NCBI RefSeq assembly: GCF_036607905.1
Contig: NZ_CP144555.1
Span: 5,642,001-5,706,000, forward strand
Direction: 5' to 3'
Source of the DNA: Streptomyces sp. SCSIO 75703
Lineage (GTDB): Bacteria; Actinomycetota; Actinomycetes; Streptomycetales; Streptomycetaceae
Length of the DNA stretch: 64,000 nt
A program made the position numbers and the translations under genes. Of this stretch, positions 25,397 to 35,097 are shown piece by piece. The notes below the pieces were generated by a model that ran no database searches, was not told the origin of the DNA, and saw only the letters and a program-made list of their open reading frames with translations. Position 1 is the stretch's first letter, and each line of letters starts with the position of its first letter.

Positions 25397-26592
25397 GGAT
25401 CGGCATCGTCTGCCCGTACTCCTGGGACGTGCCGGGCGGCGTCCAGTTCCACATCCGGGACCTCGCCGAGTACTTCCTGCGCCTCGGCCACGAGGTGTCC
25501 GTGCTCGCCCCCGCCGACGACGACACCCCGCTGCCGCCCTACGTCGTCTCCGCCGGCCGCGCGGTGCCGGTGCCCTACAACGGCTCGGTGGCCCGGCTCA
25601 ACTTCGGCTTCCTGTCGGCGGCCCGGGTGCGGCGCTGGCTGCACGAGGGCGCCTTCGACGTCATCCACATCCACGAGCCGACCTCGCCCTCGCTGGGCCT
25701 GCTGACCTGCTGGGCGGCGCAGGGCCCCATCGTGGCCACCTTCCACACGTCCAACCCGCGCTCCCGCGCGATGATCGCCGCGTACGCGATCCTCCAGGCC
25801 GCGCTGGAGAAGATCAGCGCCCGGATCGCCGTCAGCGAGTACGCGCGCCGCACCCTCGTCGAACACCTCGGCGGGGACGCCGTGGTGATCCCCAACGGCG
25901 TCGACGTCGACTTCTTCGCCAAGGCCGAGCCCCGCCCCGAGTGGCAGTCCGAGGAGGCGCGGGGCCTGCCGGCCCGGGAGGCCGGCGGCACGATCGGGTT
26001 CATAGGCCGCATCGACGAGCCCCGCAAGGGACTGCCGGTGCTCATGCGGGCCCTGCCCGAGATCATCGCCGCCCGGCCGGGTGCCCGGCTGCTGGTGGCC
26101 GGCCGCGGCGACGAGAAGGAGGCGGTCGCCTCCCTGCCGCCGGAACTGCGCCCCCGCGTCGAGTTCCTCGGCATGGTCGGCGACGAGGACAAGGCGCGCT
26201 TCCTGCGCAGCGTCGACCTGTACGTGGCGCCCAACACCGGCGGGGAGAGCTTCGGCATCATCCTCGTCGAGGCCATGTCGGCGGGCGCCCCGGTGCTCGC
26301 CTCCGACCTGGACGCCTTCGCGCAGGTCCTGGACCAGGGGGAGGCCGGCGAGCTGTTCCCCAACGAGGACGCCGGCGCGCTGGCCGCCGCGGCGGTACGG
26401 CTGCTGGCCGACCCGGGGCGGCGGGCCGGGCTGCGGGACCGGGGCAGCGCGCACGTGCGGCGCTTCGACTGGTCGACGGTGGGCGCGGACATCCTGTCCG
26501 TCTACGAGACGGTGACCGCGGGCGCGGCGGCGGTCGCGGCCGACGACCGGGCGACGGGTCTGCGCGCCCGCCTGGGACGGGCCCGGGACTGA
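25393..26592 (+). CDS. pimA: Phosphatidylinositol alpha-mannosyltransferase PimA (GT4)
   Basis: A 399-residue GT-B glycosyltransferase. The N-terminal Rossmann half begins VRIGIVCPYSWDVPGGVQ, whose GG loop binds the donor. The C-terminal half carries GFIGRIDEPRKGLPVL near residue 200 and APNTGGESFGIILVEAMSAG near 278, with the E-x7-E motif of family GT4. The family transfers the first mannose from GDP-mannose to phosphatidylinositol. Position after pgsA and the acyltransferase matches the mycobacterial order, supporting the assignment. A palindrome at 26632-26653 follows. Confidence 0.92.
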   Translation: MRIGIVCPYSWDVPGGVQFHIRDLAEYFLRLGHEVSVLAPADDDTPLPPYVVSAGRAVPVPYNGSVARLNFGFLSAARVRRWLHEGAFDVIHIHEPTSPSLGLLTCWAAQGPIVATFHTSNPRSRAMIAAYAILQAALEKISARIAVSEYARRTLVEHLGGDAVVIPNGVDVDFFAKAEPRPEWQSEEARGLPAREAGGTIGFIGRIDEPRKGLPVLMRALPEIIAARPGARLLVAGRGDEKEAVASLPPELRPRVEFLGMVGDEDKARFLRSVDLYVAPNTGGESFGIILVEAMSAGAPVLASDLDAFAQVLDQGEAGELFPNEDAGALAAAAVRLLADPGRRAGLRDRGSAHVRRFDWSTVGADILSVYETVTAGAAAVAADDRATGLRARLGRARD

Positions 26593-26631
26593 GCCGCCGC
26601 GCGGGCGGCCCCGGCGTCCTGCCGGGCGTGG

Positions 26632-26653
26632 GCGGCCTCGCCGGCGAGGCCGC
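26632..26653 (+). terminator. Perfect palindrome downstream of pimA
   Basis: GCGGCCTCGCC joined directly to its complement, 22 bp with no spacer. It may end the pgsA-pimA transcript; no T run follows. Confidence 0.5.
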
Positions 26654-26806
26654 GGACCGGGCGGCGTCCTGGCCCGGCCGTGCCGCCGGGACGCTCCCCT
26701 CGCCGACCCTCGGGGACGCCGTCCCGGAGGCCGGCGGCGGGGACCCGCGGACCGCCGGCCCGGCCGCCGGGCTCCGGTGCCCGGCCGGTGTCCCGGGACG
26801 CACCGG

Positions 26807-26812
26807 TAGCCT
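26807..26812 (+). promoter_or_regulatory. -10 element 8 nt from start codon (possible leaderless promoter)
   Basis: TAGCCT ends 8 nt before the GTG at 26821, without an intervening ribosome binding site. Confidence 0.45.
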
Positions 26813-26820
26813 TGCCGCCC

Positions 26821-27363
26821 GTGACCGCAACCCTGATCTGGACCCTGGCCGTCCTCGTGGCGATCGGCCTGTACCTGAGCTGGACGGCGGGCCGCCTGGA
26901 CCGGCTCCACGCCCGGATCGACGCCGCCCGCGCCGCGCTCGACGCGCAACTGCTGCGCCGGGCCTCCGTGGCCCAGGAACTGGCCACCTCCGGCGTCCTC
27001 GACCCGGCCGCCTCCATCGTCCTGTACGAGGCGGCGCACGGCGCCCGGCAGGCCGAGGAGGAACAGCGGGAGGTCGCCGAGAGCGAGCTGACCCAGGCGC
27101 TGCGGGCGGTGTTCGAGGAACCGGCGCAGGTCGACGCCGTCCGTGAGGCGCCCGGGGGTGAGGAGGCCGCCCGTGAACTGGCCGAGGCGGTCCGCCGGGT
27201 CCCGATGGCCCGCCGCTTCCACAACGACGCCGTGGGCGCCGCCCGCCGGCTGCGCGAACACCGCAAGGTGCGCTGGTTCCGGCTGGCCGGACACGCGCCC
27301 TTCCCGCCGGCCTTCGAGATGGACGACGAGCCCCCCGCCGCCCTGATCGACCGCGCCGCCTGA
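26821..27363 (+). CDS. Membrane-anchored helical protein of unknown function (NUDIX not present)
   Basis: A 180-residue protein. One N-terminal membrane helix (residues 3-22, ATLIWTLAVLVAIGLYLSW) is followed by long amphipathic helices rich in Ala, Arg and Glu. The layout resembles LemA-like proteins, with an extracellular N-terminus and a helical cytoplasmic body, but no LemA motif is clear. In Mycobacterium a NUDIX gene sits at this position, and it is not seen here. It is separated from pimA by 228 bp with a palindrome, so it is probably an independent unit. Confidence 0.75.
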   Translation: MTATLIWTLAVLVAIGLYLSWTAGRLDRLHARIDAARAALDAQLLRRASVAQELATSGVLDPAASIVLYEAAHGARQAEEEQREVAESELTQALRAVFEEPAQVDAVREAPGGEEAARELAEAVRRVPMARRFHNDAVGAARRLREHRKVRWFRLAGHAPFPPAFEMDDEPPAALIDRAA

Positions 27364-27643
27364 ACCCGGCTCCGTACCGGCCCGGCAGGGACCTCGTGCC
27401 GCCGGGCGCTCTGCCCCGTGGCGGCCTCGCGCCACCCGGGGCCGCGCCGCCCGGCCCACCTCGCGGGGACGGCCCCGCCCGGCCTGCCTCCGGGGAACCC
27501 GGTCCACCCCGGGGCCGTACGGGCCCGGCACGCCACCCGGCCCGGGAAAACGAGCCACCGCCTGACCGGTGGCCCTTGTTGTGGACTGGTCCGGTCGCGT
27601 TTGCTCGTCTCGCACCAGACCACTTCCCCTCAGCGAGGTACCC

Positions 27644-28555
27644 GTGTCCGACTCGTTCTCCGACAACCAGGCCACCGAGACCGGCACCGCCCGCGTGAAG
27701 CGCGGCATGGCCGAACAGCTCAAGGGCGGCGTGATCATGGACGTCGTCACCCCGGAACAGGCGAAGATCGCCGAGGACGCCGGTGCCGTGGCCGTCATGG
27801 CCCTGGAGCGGGTCCCCGCCGACATCCGCAAGGACGGCGGCGTGGCCCGGATGTCCGACCCCGACATGATCGAGGGCATCATCGAGGCGGTCTCCATCCC
27901 CGTGATGGCCAAGTCCCGCATCGGCCACTTCGTCGAGGCCCAGGTCCTGCAGTCCCTCGGCGTCGACTACATCGACGAGTCCGAGGTGCTGACCCCGGCC
28001 GACGAGGTCAACCACTCCGACAAGTGGGCCTTCACCACCCCCTTCGTCTGCGGCGCCACCAACCTCGGCGAGGCCCTGCGCCGCATCGCCGAGGGCGCCG
28101 CGATGATCCGCTCCAAGGGCGAGGCCGGCACCGGCAACGTGGTCGAGGCCGTCCGCCACCTGCGCCAGATCAAGAACGAGATCGCCCGGCTGCGCGGCTA
28201 CGACCACAACGAGCTGTACGCCGCCGCCAAGGACCTGCGCGCCCCCTACGAGCTGGTCAAGGAGACCGCCGCGCTCGGCCGTCTCCCGGTCGTGCTCTTC
28301 TCCGCGGGCGGCGTCGCCACCCCCGCCGACGCCGCGCTCATGCGCCAGCTCGGCGCCGAGGGCGTCTTCGTCGGCTCCGGCATCTTCAAGTCCGGCGACC
28401 CGGCCAAGCGCGCCGCCGCCATCGTCAAGGCGACCACCTTCCACGACGACCCGAAGGTCATCGCGGACGCCTCCCGCGACCTGGGCGAGGCCATGGTCGG
28501 CATCAACTGCGACACCCTCCCCGAGACCGAGCGCTACGCCAACCGGGGCTGGTAG
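27644..28555 (+). CDS. pdxS: Pyridoxal 5'-phosphate synthase subunit PdxS
   Basis: A 303-residue TIM-barrel synthase that builds PLP from ribose 5-phosphate, glyceraldehyde 3-phosphate and ammonia. Signatures: [36 protein letters not shown] with the first catalytic Lys, and [13 protein letters not shown]. Its partner PdxT starts six bases after its stop. The GTG at 27644 follows a GC-moderate leader; the first part of the 280-bp gap upstream (27364-27570) holds nothing I can name. No pdxR-type regulator is adjacent. Confidence 0.97.
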   Translation: MSDSFSDNQATETGTARVKRGMAEQLKGGVIMDVVTPEQAKIAEDAGAVAVMALERVPADIRKDGGVARMSDPDMIEGIIEAVSIPVMAKSRIGHFVEAQVLQSLGVDYIDESEVLTPADEVNHSDKWAFTTPFVCGATNLGEALRRIAEGAAMIRSKGEAGTGNVVEAVRHLRQIKNEIARLRGYDHNELYAAAKDLRAPYELVKETAALGRLPVVLFSAGGVATPADAALMRQLGAEGVFVGSGIFKSGDPAKRAAAIVKATTFHDDPKVIADASRDLGEAMVGINCDTLPETERYANRGW

Positions 28556-28561
28556 GCACCC

Positions 28562-29170
28562 GTGGGCGAGACGCCCGTCATCGGCGTCCTGGCCCTCCAG
28601 GGCGACGTACGGGAGCACCTGGCCTCCCTGGCCGCGGCGGGCGCCGCGGCCAGGGAGGTGCGGCGCCCCGGGGAACTGGCCGCCGTCGACGGCCTGGTGC
28701 TGCCCGGCGGCGAGTCGACCACCATCTCCCGGCTGGCCGTGCTCTTCGGCCTCATGGAGCCCCTGCGCGCCCGCGTGCGCGCGGGCATGCCGGTCTACGG
28801 GACCTGCGCGGGCATGATCCTGCTGGCCGACAAGATCCTCGACCCGCGTTCCGGGCAGCAGACGGTCGGCGGCATCGACATGATCGTGCGCCGCAACGCC
28901 TTCGGCCGGCAGAACGAGTCCTTCGAGGCCGCCGTCGACCTGCGCGGCGTCGGGGGCGGTCCGGTCTCGGGCGTCTTCATCCGCGCCCCCTGGGCCGAGT
29001 CCGCCGGGGCCGGCACCGAGATCCTCGCCGAGCACGACGGCCGCGTCGTCGCGGTCCGCCAGGGCAACGCGCTGGCCACCTCCTTCCACCCGGAACTCAC
29101 CGGCGACCACCGCGTCCACCGCCTCTTCACCGCCATGGTGCGCGCAAACCGGACGGCCGAGTCCTTGTAG
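28562..29170 (+). CDS. pdxT: Pyridoxal 5'-phosphate synthase glutaminase subunit PdxT
   Basis: A 202-residue class I-type glutaminase that feeds ammonia to PdxS. The nucleophile Cys82 is in YGTCAGM, the oxyanion strand is [10 protein letters not shown] near residue 45, and the His/Glu pair is in SFHPELT near residue 180. GTG start at 28562. Probably part of pdxS-pdxT-yebC, since the next gene begins 48 bp later, although TAGGATTCT at 29168-29176 might hold a separate -10 element. Confidence 0.96.
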   Translation: MGETPVIGVLALQGDVREHLASLAAAGAAAREVRRPGELAAVDGLVLPGGESTTISRLAVLFGLMEPLRARVRAGMPVYGTCAGMILLADKILDPRSGQQTVGGIDMIVRRNAFGRQNESFEAAVDLRGVGGGPVSGVFIRAPWAESAGAGTEILAEHDGRVVAVRQGNALATSFHPELTGDHRVHRLFTAMVRANRTAESL

Positions 29171-29218
29171 GATTCTGACGTTCGGACGAAGACGGGTTAC
29201 GCGAAGGAGACTGAACAG

Positions 29219-29971
29219 ATGGCCGGCCACTCCAAATGGGCCACGACGAAGCACAAGAAGGCCGTCGTCGACGCCAAGCGCGGCAAGCTCTTCGCGAAGC
29301 TCATCAAGAACATCGAGGTGGCGGCCCGCATGGGGGGTGCCGACCCCGAAGGCAACCCCACCCTCTACGACGCCATCCAGAAGGCGAAGAAGCAGTCCGT
29401 TCCCAACAAGAACATCGACTCCGCGCTCAAGCGCGGCGCCGGCCTGGAGGCCGGCGGCGCCGACTACGAGACGATCATGTACGAGGGCTACGGCCCGAAC
29501 GGCGTCGCGGTGCTCATCGAGTGCCTCACCGACAACCGCAACCGCGCCGCCTCCGACGTCCGGGTGGCGATGACCCGCAACGGCGGCTCCATGGCCGACC
29601 CCGGCTCGGTCTCGTACCTCTTCAACCGCAAGGGTGTCGTGATCGTCCCCGCGGACGGCCTGAGCGAGGACGACGTCCTCGGCGCCGTCCTGGAGGCGGG
29701 CGCCGAGGAGGTCAACGACCTCGGCGAGAGCTTCGAGGTGGTCAGCGAGCCGGGCGACCTGGTCGCGGTCCGCACCGCCCTCCAGGACGCCGGCATCGAC
29801 TACGAGTCGGCCGACGCCCACTTCGTGCCGACCATGCAGGTCGAGCTGGACGAGGACGGCGCCCGGAAGATCTTCAAGCTGATCGACGCCCTGGAGGACA
29901 GCGACGACGTCCAGAACGTCTTCGCCAACTTCGACGTGAGCGACGAGATCATGGAGAAGGTCGACGCCTGA
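29219..29971 (+). CDS. yebC: YebC/PmpR-family protein
   Basis: A 250-residue protein beginning [14 protein letters not shown], the family hallmark. Three domains: an N-terminal helical RNA/DNA-binding part, then alpha/beta domains containing [19 protein letters not shown]. Family members act as transcription regulators, and one branch helps ribosomes through proline stretches; here the role is not established. AAGGAGA lies 8 nt ahead of the ATG. It precedes ruvCAB as in many bacteria, but an 18-bp terminator stem separates them. Confidence 0.95.
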   Translation: MAGHSKWATTKHKKAVVDAKRGKLFAKLIKNIEVAARMGGADPEGNPTLYDAIQKAKKQSVPNKNIDSALKRGAGLEAGGADYETIMYEGYGPNGVAVLIECLTDNRNRAASDVRVAMTRNGGSMADPGSVSYLFNRKGVVIVPADGLSEDDVLGAVLEAGAEEVNDLGESFEVVSEPGDLVAVRTALQDAGIDYESADAHFVPTMQVELDEDGARKIFKLIDALEDSDDVQNVFANFDVSDEIMEKVDA

Positions 29972-29981
29972 CCCGTGCCCG

Positions 29982-30022
29982 CGCGGCGGGCCGACGGGGA
30001 CACACCCCGTCGGCCCGCCGCG
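29982..30022 (+). terminator. Terminator between yebC and ruvC
   Basis: Perfect 18-bp stem starting CGCGGCGGGCCG with loop ACACA, followed by TTGT. It splits yebC from ruvCAB transcriptionally. TAGCCT at about 30040 may be the -10 element of the ruvC promoter. Confidence 0.85.
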
Positions 30023-30162
30023 TTGTCGGTGGCACCCGATAGCCTGGCGCATGTCAAACGATCACCGTCCGGCGTACCGCGACCGCCGGCCGGGCGGCCC
30101 GAGGGGCCCGGCCGGGGACGCGGGAGCGGCGGCGGTGCGGCCGCGGAGCAGGGGAGGCGCGC

Positions 30163-30729
30163 GTGCGCGTACTGGGGGTGGACCCCGGGCTGACCCGCTG
30201 CGGGGTCGGCGTCGTGGAGGGCGTCGCGGGCCGCCCGCTGACCATGATCGGCGTCGGTGTCGTGCGCACCCCGGCCGACGCCGAGCTCGGCGACCGCCTC
30301 GTCGCCGTGGAAGAGGGCGTCGAGCAGTGGCTCGACGAGTACCGGCCGCAGTACGTCGCCGTCGAGCGCGTCTTCAGCCAGCACAACGTCCGCACCGTCA
30401 TGGGCACCGCCCAGGCCAGCGCCGTCGTCATCCTGTGCGCCGCGCGCCGCGGCCTCCCGGTCGCCCTGCACACCCCCAGCGAGGTCAAGGCCGCCGTCAC
30501 CGGCTCCGGCCGCGCCGACAAGGCCCAGGTCGGCGCCATGGTCACCCGCCTGCTGCGGCTCGCCGCGCCGCCCCGGCCCGCCGACGCCGCCGACGCCCTC
30601 GCCCTCGCCATCTGCCACATCTGGCGGGCCCCCGCCCAGAACCGGCTCCAGCGGGCCGCCGCCCTGCACGCCGCTCCCCCCGCCCGGGCGGTCCGCGTCC
30701 CGCCCGCACCGAAAGGCCGTACGCCATGA
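30163..30729 (+). CDS. ruvC: Holliday junction resolvase RuvC
   Basis: A 188-residue endonuclease cutting Holliday junctions held by RuvAB. Acidic active-site residues are visible: Asp7 in [12 protein letters not shown], Glu near residue 68 in VAVERVF, and the C-terminal Asp pair in [14 protein letters not shown]. The tail after residue 155 is Ala/Arg rich. GTG start at 30163. The stop overlaps the ATG of ruvA (ATGA). Confidence 0.96.
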   Translation: MRVLGVDPGLTRCGVGVVEGVAGRPLTMIGVGVVRTPADAELGDRLVAVEEGVEQWLDEYRPQYVAVERVFSQHNVRTVMGTAQASAVVILCAARRGLPVALHTPSEVKAAVTGSGRADKAQVGAMVTRLLRLAAPPRPADAADALALAICHIWRAPAQNRLQRAAALHAAPPARAVRVPPAPKGRTP

Positions 30730-31337
30730 TCGCTTTCGTCAGCGGCACCGTCGCCGCCCTCGCCCCCGGCTCCGCGGTGGTGGAGGTCGGCGGGGTCGGC
30801 ATGGCCGTCCAGTGCACCCCGGGCACCCTCGCCGGACTCCGGGTCGGCACCGCCGCGCGGCTCGCCACCTCCCTCGTGGTCCGCGAGGACTCGCTCACCC
30901 TCTACGGCTTCGCCGACGACGACGAGCGCCAGGTCTTCGAACTCCTCCAGACCGCCAGCGGCGTCGGCCCCCGCCTCGCCCAGGCCATGCTCGCCGTGCA
31001 CACCCCCGACGCGCTGCGCCGGGCCCTGTCCACCGGCGACGAGAAGGCCCTCACCGCCGTCCCCGGCATCGGCAAGAAGGGCGCGCAGAAGCTCCTCCTG
31101 GAACTGAAGGACCGCCTCGGCGAACCGGTCGGCTCCCCCTCCTCCGCCGCCGTCGCCGCGCCCGCCGCGGGCTGGCGTGACCAGCTCCACGCCGCGCTCA
31201 TCGGCCTCGGGTACGCGGCCCGCGAGGCCGACGAGGCGGTGTCCGCCGTGGCGCCCCAGGCCGAGGCCGCCGGCGGGACACCGCCCGTGGGCCAGTTGCT
31301 CAAGGCCGCCCTCCAGACGCTGAACCGCGCCCGATAG
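30726..31337 (+). CDS. ruvA: Holliday junction branch migration subunit RuvA
   Basis: A 203-residue junction-binding protein that targets RuvB. OB-fold domain (1-63), helix-hairpin-helix domain with [14 protein letters not shown] and [17 protein letters not shown], a Ser/Ala/Pro linker (about 135-150) and the RuvB-binding domain III at the C-terminus. Coupled by ATGA overlap to ruvC. RuvB follows 27 bp downstream. Confidence 0.96.
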   Translation: MIAFVSGTVAALAPGSAVVEVGGVGMAVQCTPGTLAGLRVGTAARLATSLVVREDSLTLYGFADDDERQVFELLQTASGVGPRLAQAMLAVHTPDALRRALSTGDEKALTAVPGIGKKGAQKLLLELKDRLGEPVGSPSSAAVAAPAAGWRDQLHAALIGLGYAAREADEAVSAVAPQAEAAGGTPPVGQLLKAALQTLNRAR

Positions 31338-31364
31338 TCCGCACCGAGAGCCGAGGCACACCGC

Positions 31365-32435
31365 ATGAACTGGGACGAGACGACCGACTCCGACGCCGCC
31401 GAGCGCCTCGTCGGCGCGTCCGCCGACGGCGAGGACCAGGCCGTGGAGGCCGCTCTGCGCCCCAAGGACCTGGGCGAGTTCATCGGCCAGCAGAAGGTCC
31501 GCGAACAGCTCGACCTCGTCCTGCGCGCCGCCCGCGCCCGCGGCGCCACCGCCGACCACGTCCTGCTCTCCGGCGCCCCCGGCCTCGGCAAGACCACCCT
31601 CTCGATGATCATCGCGGCCGAGATGGGCGCCCCCATCCGCATCACCTCCGGCCCCGCCATCCAGCACGCCGGCGACCTCGCGGCGATCCTCTCCTCCCTC
31701 CAGGAGGGCGAGGTCCTCTTCCTCGACGAGATCCACCGCATGTCCCGGCCCGCCGAGGAGATGCTCTACATGGCGATGGAGGACTTCCGGGTCGACGTCA
31801 TCGTCGGCAAGGGCCCCGGCGCCACCGCCATCCCCCTCGAACTGCCCCCCTTCACCCTCGTCGGCGCCACCACCCGCGCCGGACTGCTGCCGCCCCCGTT
31901 GCGCGACCGCTTCGGCTTCACCGCCCACATGGAGTTCTACGGCCCCGCCGAACTGGAACGGGTGGTGCACCGCTCGGCCGGCCTCCTCGACGTCGAGATC
32001 GACCCCGACGGCGCCGCCGAGATCGCGGGCCGCTCCCGCGGCACCCCCCGCATCTCCAACCGCCTCCTGCGCCGCGTCCGCGACTACGCCCAGGTCAAGG
32101 CCGACGGCGTGATCACCCGCGGGATCGCCGCGGCGGCCCTCGCGGTCTACGAGGTCGACGCCCGCGGCCTGGACCGCCTCGACCGGGCCGTCCTGGAGGC
32201 CCTGACCAAACTGTTCGGCGGCGGACCCGTCGGCGTCTCCACCCTCGCGGTGGCCGTGGGGGAGGAGCGGGAGACCGTCGAGGAGGTCGCCGAACCCTTC
32301 CTCGTGCGCGAGGGACTGCTCGCCCGCACCCCCCGGGGACGGGTGGCGACCCCCGCCGCCTGGGCACACCTCGGGCTGACCCCGCCGGGCGCCGCCGCGC
32401 CGGGAAACGGACAACAGGACCTGTTCGGGGCGTGA
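31365..32435 (+). CDS. ruvB: Holliday junction branch migration ATPase RuvB
   Basis: A 356-residue AAA+ motor. Walker A is [10 protein letters not shown] near residue 70, Walker B LFLDEIHR near 120, sensor region [20 protein letters not shown] near 168, and the winged-helix domain ends the protein. An N-terminal acidic extension of about 20 residues precedes the [11 protein letters not shown] start of the fold. Last gene of ruvCAB. Confidence 0.97.
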   Translation: MNWDETTDSDAAERLVGASADGEDQAVEAALRPKDLGEFIGQQKVREQLDLVLRAARARGATADHVLLSGAPGLGKTTLSMIIAAEMGAPIRITSGPAIQHAGDLAAILSSLQEGEVLFLDEIHRMSRPAEEMLYMAMEDFRVDVIVGKGPGATAIPLELPPFTLVGATTRAGLLPPPLRDRFGFTAHMEFYGPAELERVVHRSAGLLDVEIDPDGAAEIAGRSRGTPRISNRLLRRVRDYAQVKADGVITRGIAAAALAVYEVDARGLDRLDRAVLEALTKLFGGGPVGVSTLAVAVGEERETVEEVAEPFLVREGLLARTPRGRVATPAAWAHLGLTPPGAAAPGNGQQDLFGA

Positions 32436-32609
32436 CGCCCCCGTCCCGACGAGCACATTGGCCCGAGCAGGAACCCCGGTGCCATGCTGAGCGTTGTTCC
32501 CTGCGCGCGGACTCGCCTAGACTCCGCCGATGCCACCCTTGACGGCGGCGCCCACACCCCCAACCAACAGGCCGCTCACATCGCGGTCGTGTGAAGGAAG
32601 TACCGACCC

Positions 32610-33143
32610 GTGAGTCTCGTGACCCTCCTCCCGTTCATCGTGCTCATCGGGGCCATGTTCCTGATGACCCGGTCGGCGAAGAAGAAGCAGCAGCAGGCCG
32701 TCGACATGCGGAACCAGATGCAGCCCGGTTCCGGCGTCCGCACCATCGGGGGCATGTACGCCACGGTCAAGGAGGTGAGCGAGGACACCGTCCTCCTCGA
32801 CGCCGGGCCGGGCGTCGAGCTGCTCTTCGCCAAGAACTCCATCGGCGCCGTGCTGAGCGACGACGAGTACAACCGCATCGTCCACGGCATCGAGCACGAC
32901 CTGAAGGACGACACCCACGTCGTCCCGGACGACGCCTCCTCCCTCACCGAGGGTGACGCGGACGCCTCCGGCGACCACTCCGTCGACCTCGGCAAGAAGG
33001 AGGCGGCCGACGAGGCCGACGAGACCGCCAAGCCCTCGGACGCCAAGGCCGACGAGCCCGCCGACGCCAAGGCCGACGAGCCGGCGGACGCCAAGGCCGA
33101 CGACCAGCCGAAGAAGTCCGACGGCGGTTCCGGGACGAAGTAG
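32610..33143 (+). CDS. yajC: Preprotein translocase subunit YajC with acidic repeat tail
   Basis: A 177-residue protein. One membrane helix (LLPFIVLIGAMFLMT, residues 5-20) is followed by a basic patch and the YajC core (GSGVRTIGGMYATVKEV) to about residue 95. The remaining 80 residues are a highly acidic tail with the octapeptide DAKADEPA repeated nearly three times (24-bp DNA repeats at 33040-33108). YajC associates with SecD and SecF, which follow. The GTG start at 32610 has GGAAG upstream. The tail is longer than in the usual YajC of about 110 residues. Confidence 0.92.
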   Translation: MSLVTLLPFIVLIGAMFLMTRSAKKKQQQAVDMRNQMQPGSGVRTIGGMYATVKEVSEDTVLLDAGPGVELLFAKNSIGAVLSDDEYNRIVHGIEHDLKDDTHVVPDDASSLTEGDADASGDHSVDLGKKEAADEADETAKPSDAKADEPADAKADEPADAKADDQPKKSDGGSGTK

Positions 33144-33152
33144 CCGCGCCCC

Positions 33153-33178
33153 GGGGGCGCGGGTCCGCCCGCGCCCCC
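33153..33178 (+). terminator. Hairpin between yajC and secD
   Basis: GGGGGCGCGGG and its complement with loop TCCG, 10 nt after the yajC stop. No T run; may attenuate rather than end transcription into secD. Confidence 0.55.
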
Positions 33179-33274
33179 GCGCCGCGTCGTCCGCACGGAC
33201 CCCCACCCACCACGCGATGGCCGCCGGTATGCCGCCCCGGCGGTGCGACGCGGCCCGACAGGGAGTATGACAAG

Positions 33275-35095
33275 GTGGCAGCCCTCAAAAAGGGAAAGCA
33301 AGCGAGCGCCCAAAGCAAGCCCGGGCGCTCGCTGGCCCTGATGGTGATCGTCATTGCGGCGCTCACGGGAGGCATGTTCGCCTCCGGAAACACGACTCCG
33401 CGCCTCGGCATCGACCTGGCGGGCGGTACGAGCATCACGCTCCGGGCCGTCTCCGAACCGGGCCAGGAGTCCGCGATCAACAAGACCAACATGGACACCG
33501 CGGTCGAGATCATGGAGCGCCGTGTCAACGGCCTCGGCGTCTCCGAGGCCGAAGTCCAGACCCAGGGCACCCGGAACATCATCGTCAACATCCCCAAGGG
33601 GATGAACTCCGAGGAAGCCCGCGCCCAGGTCGGCACCACCGCCAAGCTCTACTTCCGCCCGGTCCTCGCCACCGAGCCGTCCGGCGCCGACGCGGCCGGC
33701 ACCCCCGCACCCGACGCCTCGGGCAGCGCCTCCCACAAGGCCACCGACCCGGCGGGCGACACGACCGGAGCCCCGACGGCGGACGCCACCGGCGACACCG
33801 CGCGGGACACCGCCGGCGACCGGGCCGCGGCCACCCCGACCTCCTCCCCGAACCCGGGCGCCACCACACAGGGCCGCGCCGTCACCGACGCGCTCGAGGC
33901 CGGCCCCAGCCCCTCCGCCACCCCCTCCGGCGACGCCTCCCCGGCGCCGTCCCCCGGCGCCTCCGACGGCACCGGCGACGCCGCCTCCGAGAAGCTCCGG
34001 GCCCGGTACGCCGCGCTCGACTGCACCGACGGCTCCGCACGGGCCAAGGCCGGCGAGGGCGCCCTGCCCGCCGACCCCACCGTCGCCTGCGGCACCAACG
34101 CCCAGGGCCAGTGGCAGAAGTACCTCCTCGGACCCGCCGCCGTCGACGGCACGGACGTGGACAAGGCCCAGGCCGTCTTCAACACGCAGACCGCCGCGGG
34201 CTGGACCGTCACCATGGACTTCACCGGCGGCGGCGCGAAGAAGTTCGCGGACATCACCGGCAAGCTGGCGCAGAACCCGTCCCCGCAGAACCAGTTCGCC
34301 ATCGTCCTGGACAACGAGGTCGTCTCCGACCCGTACGTCAGCCAGGCCCTGACCGGCGGCAACGCGGAGATCTCCGGGCAGTTCGGCCAGGAGGAGGCGC
34401 AGAGCCTCGCCAACATGCTGTCCTACGGCGCGCTCCCGCTGAGCTTCCATGAGGACAGCGTCACCACCGTCACCGCCGCGCTCGGCGGTGAGCAGCTCCA
34501 CGCCGGGCTGATCGCGGGCGCCATCGGGCTCGCGCTGGTCGTCCTCTACCTGCTGGTCTACTACCGCGGCCTGTCGTTCATCGCCATCGCCTCGCTGATG
34601 GTCTCCGCCTCGCTCACGTACGCGGTCATGTCGCTGCTCGGCCCGACCATCGGCTTCGCGCTGAACCTGCCGGCCGTGTGCGGTGCCATCGTCGCCATCG
34701 GGATCACGGCGGACTCGTTCATCGTCTTCTTCGAACGGGTCCGCGACGAGATCCGGGAGGGCCGCTCGCTGCGCCCCGCCGTCGAACGCGGCTGGCCGCG
34801 CGCCCGGCGCACCATCCTGGTCTCCGACTTCGTGTCGTTCCTCGCCGCCGCCGTGCTCTTCGTGGTCACCGTCGGCAAGGTGCAGGGCTTCGCGTTCACG
34901 CTGGGGCTGACCACCCTGCTCGACGTGGTCGTGGTCTTCCTCTTCACCAAGCCGCTGCTCACGCTGATGGCCCGCCGCCCGTTCTTCGCCCGCGGCCACC
35001 GCTGGTCCGGGCTCGATCCAAAGGCCCTCGGCGCGAAGCCACCCCTGCGCGCGAGCCGTCGTCCCGTCGCCCCCGTCACGACGAAGGAGGCGTGA
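33275..35095 (+). CDS. secD: Protein translocase subunit SecD with low-complexity insertion
   Basis: A 606-residue membrane protein that uses the proton gradient to aid late protein export. First membrane helix at about residues 12-30, then GIDLAGGTSITL. The periplasmic-side domain is interrupted at about 132-237 by a Thr/Ala/Pro/Ser/Asp-rich stretch with no fold signature. The P4-type helical region and five further membrane helices (about 405-585) follow, with NLPAVCGAIVAIGITADSFIVFFERVRDE as the conserved core. The GTG start lies before basic AALKKGKQ. secF begins 2 bp after its stop. Confidence 0.95.
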   Translation: MAALKKGKQASAQSKPGRSLALMVIVIAALTGGMFASGNTTPRLGIDLAGGTSITLRAVSEPGQESAINKTNMDTAVEIMERRVNGLGVSEAEVQTQGTRNIIVNIPKGMNSEEARAQVGTTAKLYFRPVLATEPSGADAAGTPAPDASGSASHKATDPAGDTTGAPTADATGDTARDTAGDRAAATPTSSPNPGATTQGRAVTDALEAGPSPSATPSGDASPAPSPGASDGTGDAASEKLRARYAALDCTDGSARAKAGEGALPADPTVACGTNAQGQWQKYLLGPAAVDGTDVDKAQAVFNTQTAAGWTVTMDFTGGGAKKFADITGKLAQNPSPQNQFAIVLDNEVVSDPYVSQALTGGNAEISGQFGQEEAQSLANMLSYGALPLSFHEDSVTTVTAALGGEQLHAGLIAGAIGLALVVLYLLVYYRGLSFIAIASLMVSASLTYAVMSLLGPTIGFALNLPAVCGAIVAIGITADSFIVFFERVRDEIREGRSLRPAVERGWPRARRTILVSDFVSFLAAAVLFVVTVGKVQGFAFTLGLTTLLDVVVVFLFTKPLLTLMARRPFFARGHRWSGLDPKALGAKPPLRASRRPVAPVTTKEA

Positions 35096-35097
35096 GC

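Noticed and set aside
26258-30052. Open frame of 1264 codons on the minus strand over pimA, pdxS, pdxT and yebC
   Set aside because: It lies opposite well-recognised genes, has Gly/Arg/Ala-rich nonsense composition and no family sequence; long antisense frames are expected at this GC content.
30051-30162. Short leaderless coding sequence starting at ATG 30051 before ruvC
   Set aside because: A -10-like TAGCCT precedes it, but the frame runs into ruvC out of frame with Arg/Gly-rich sequence; I read it as the ruvC leader.
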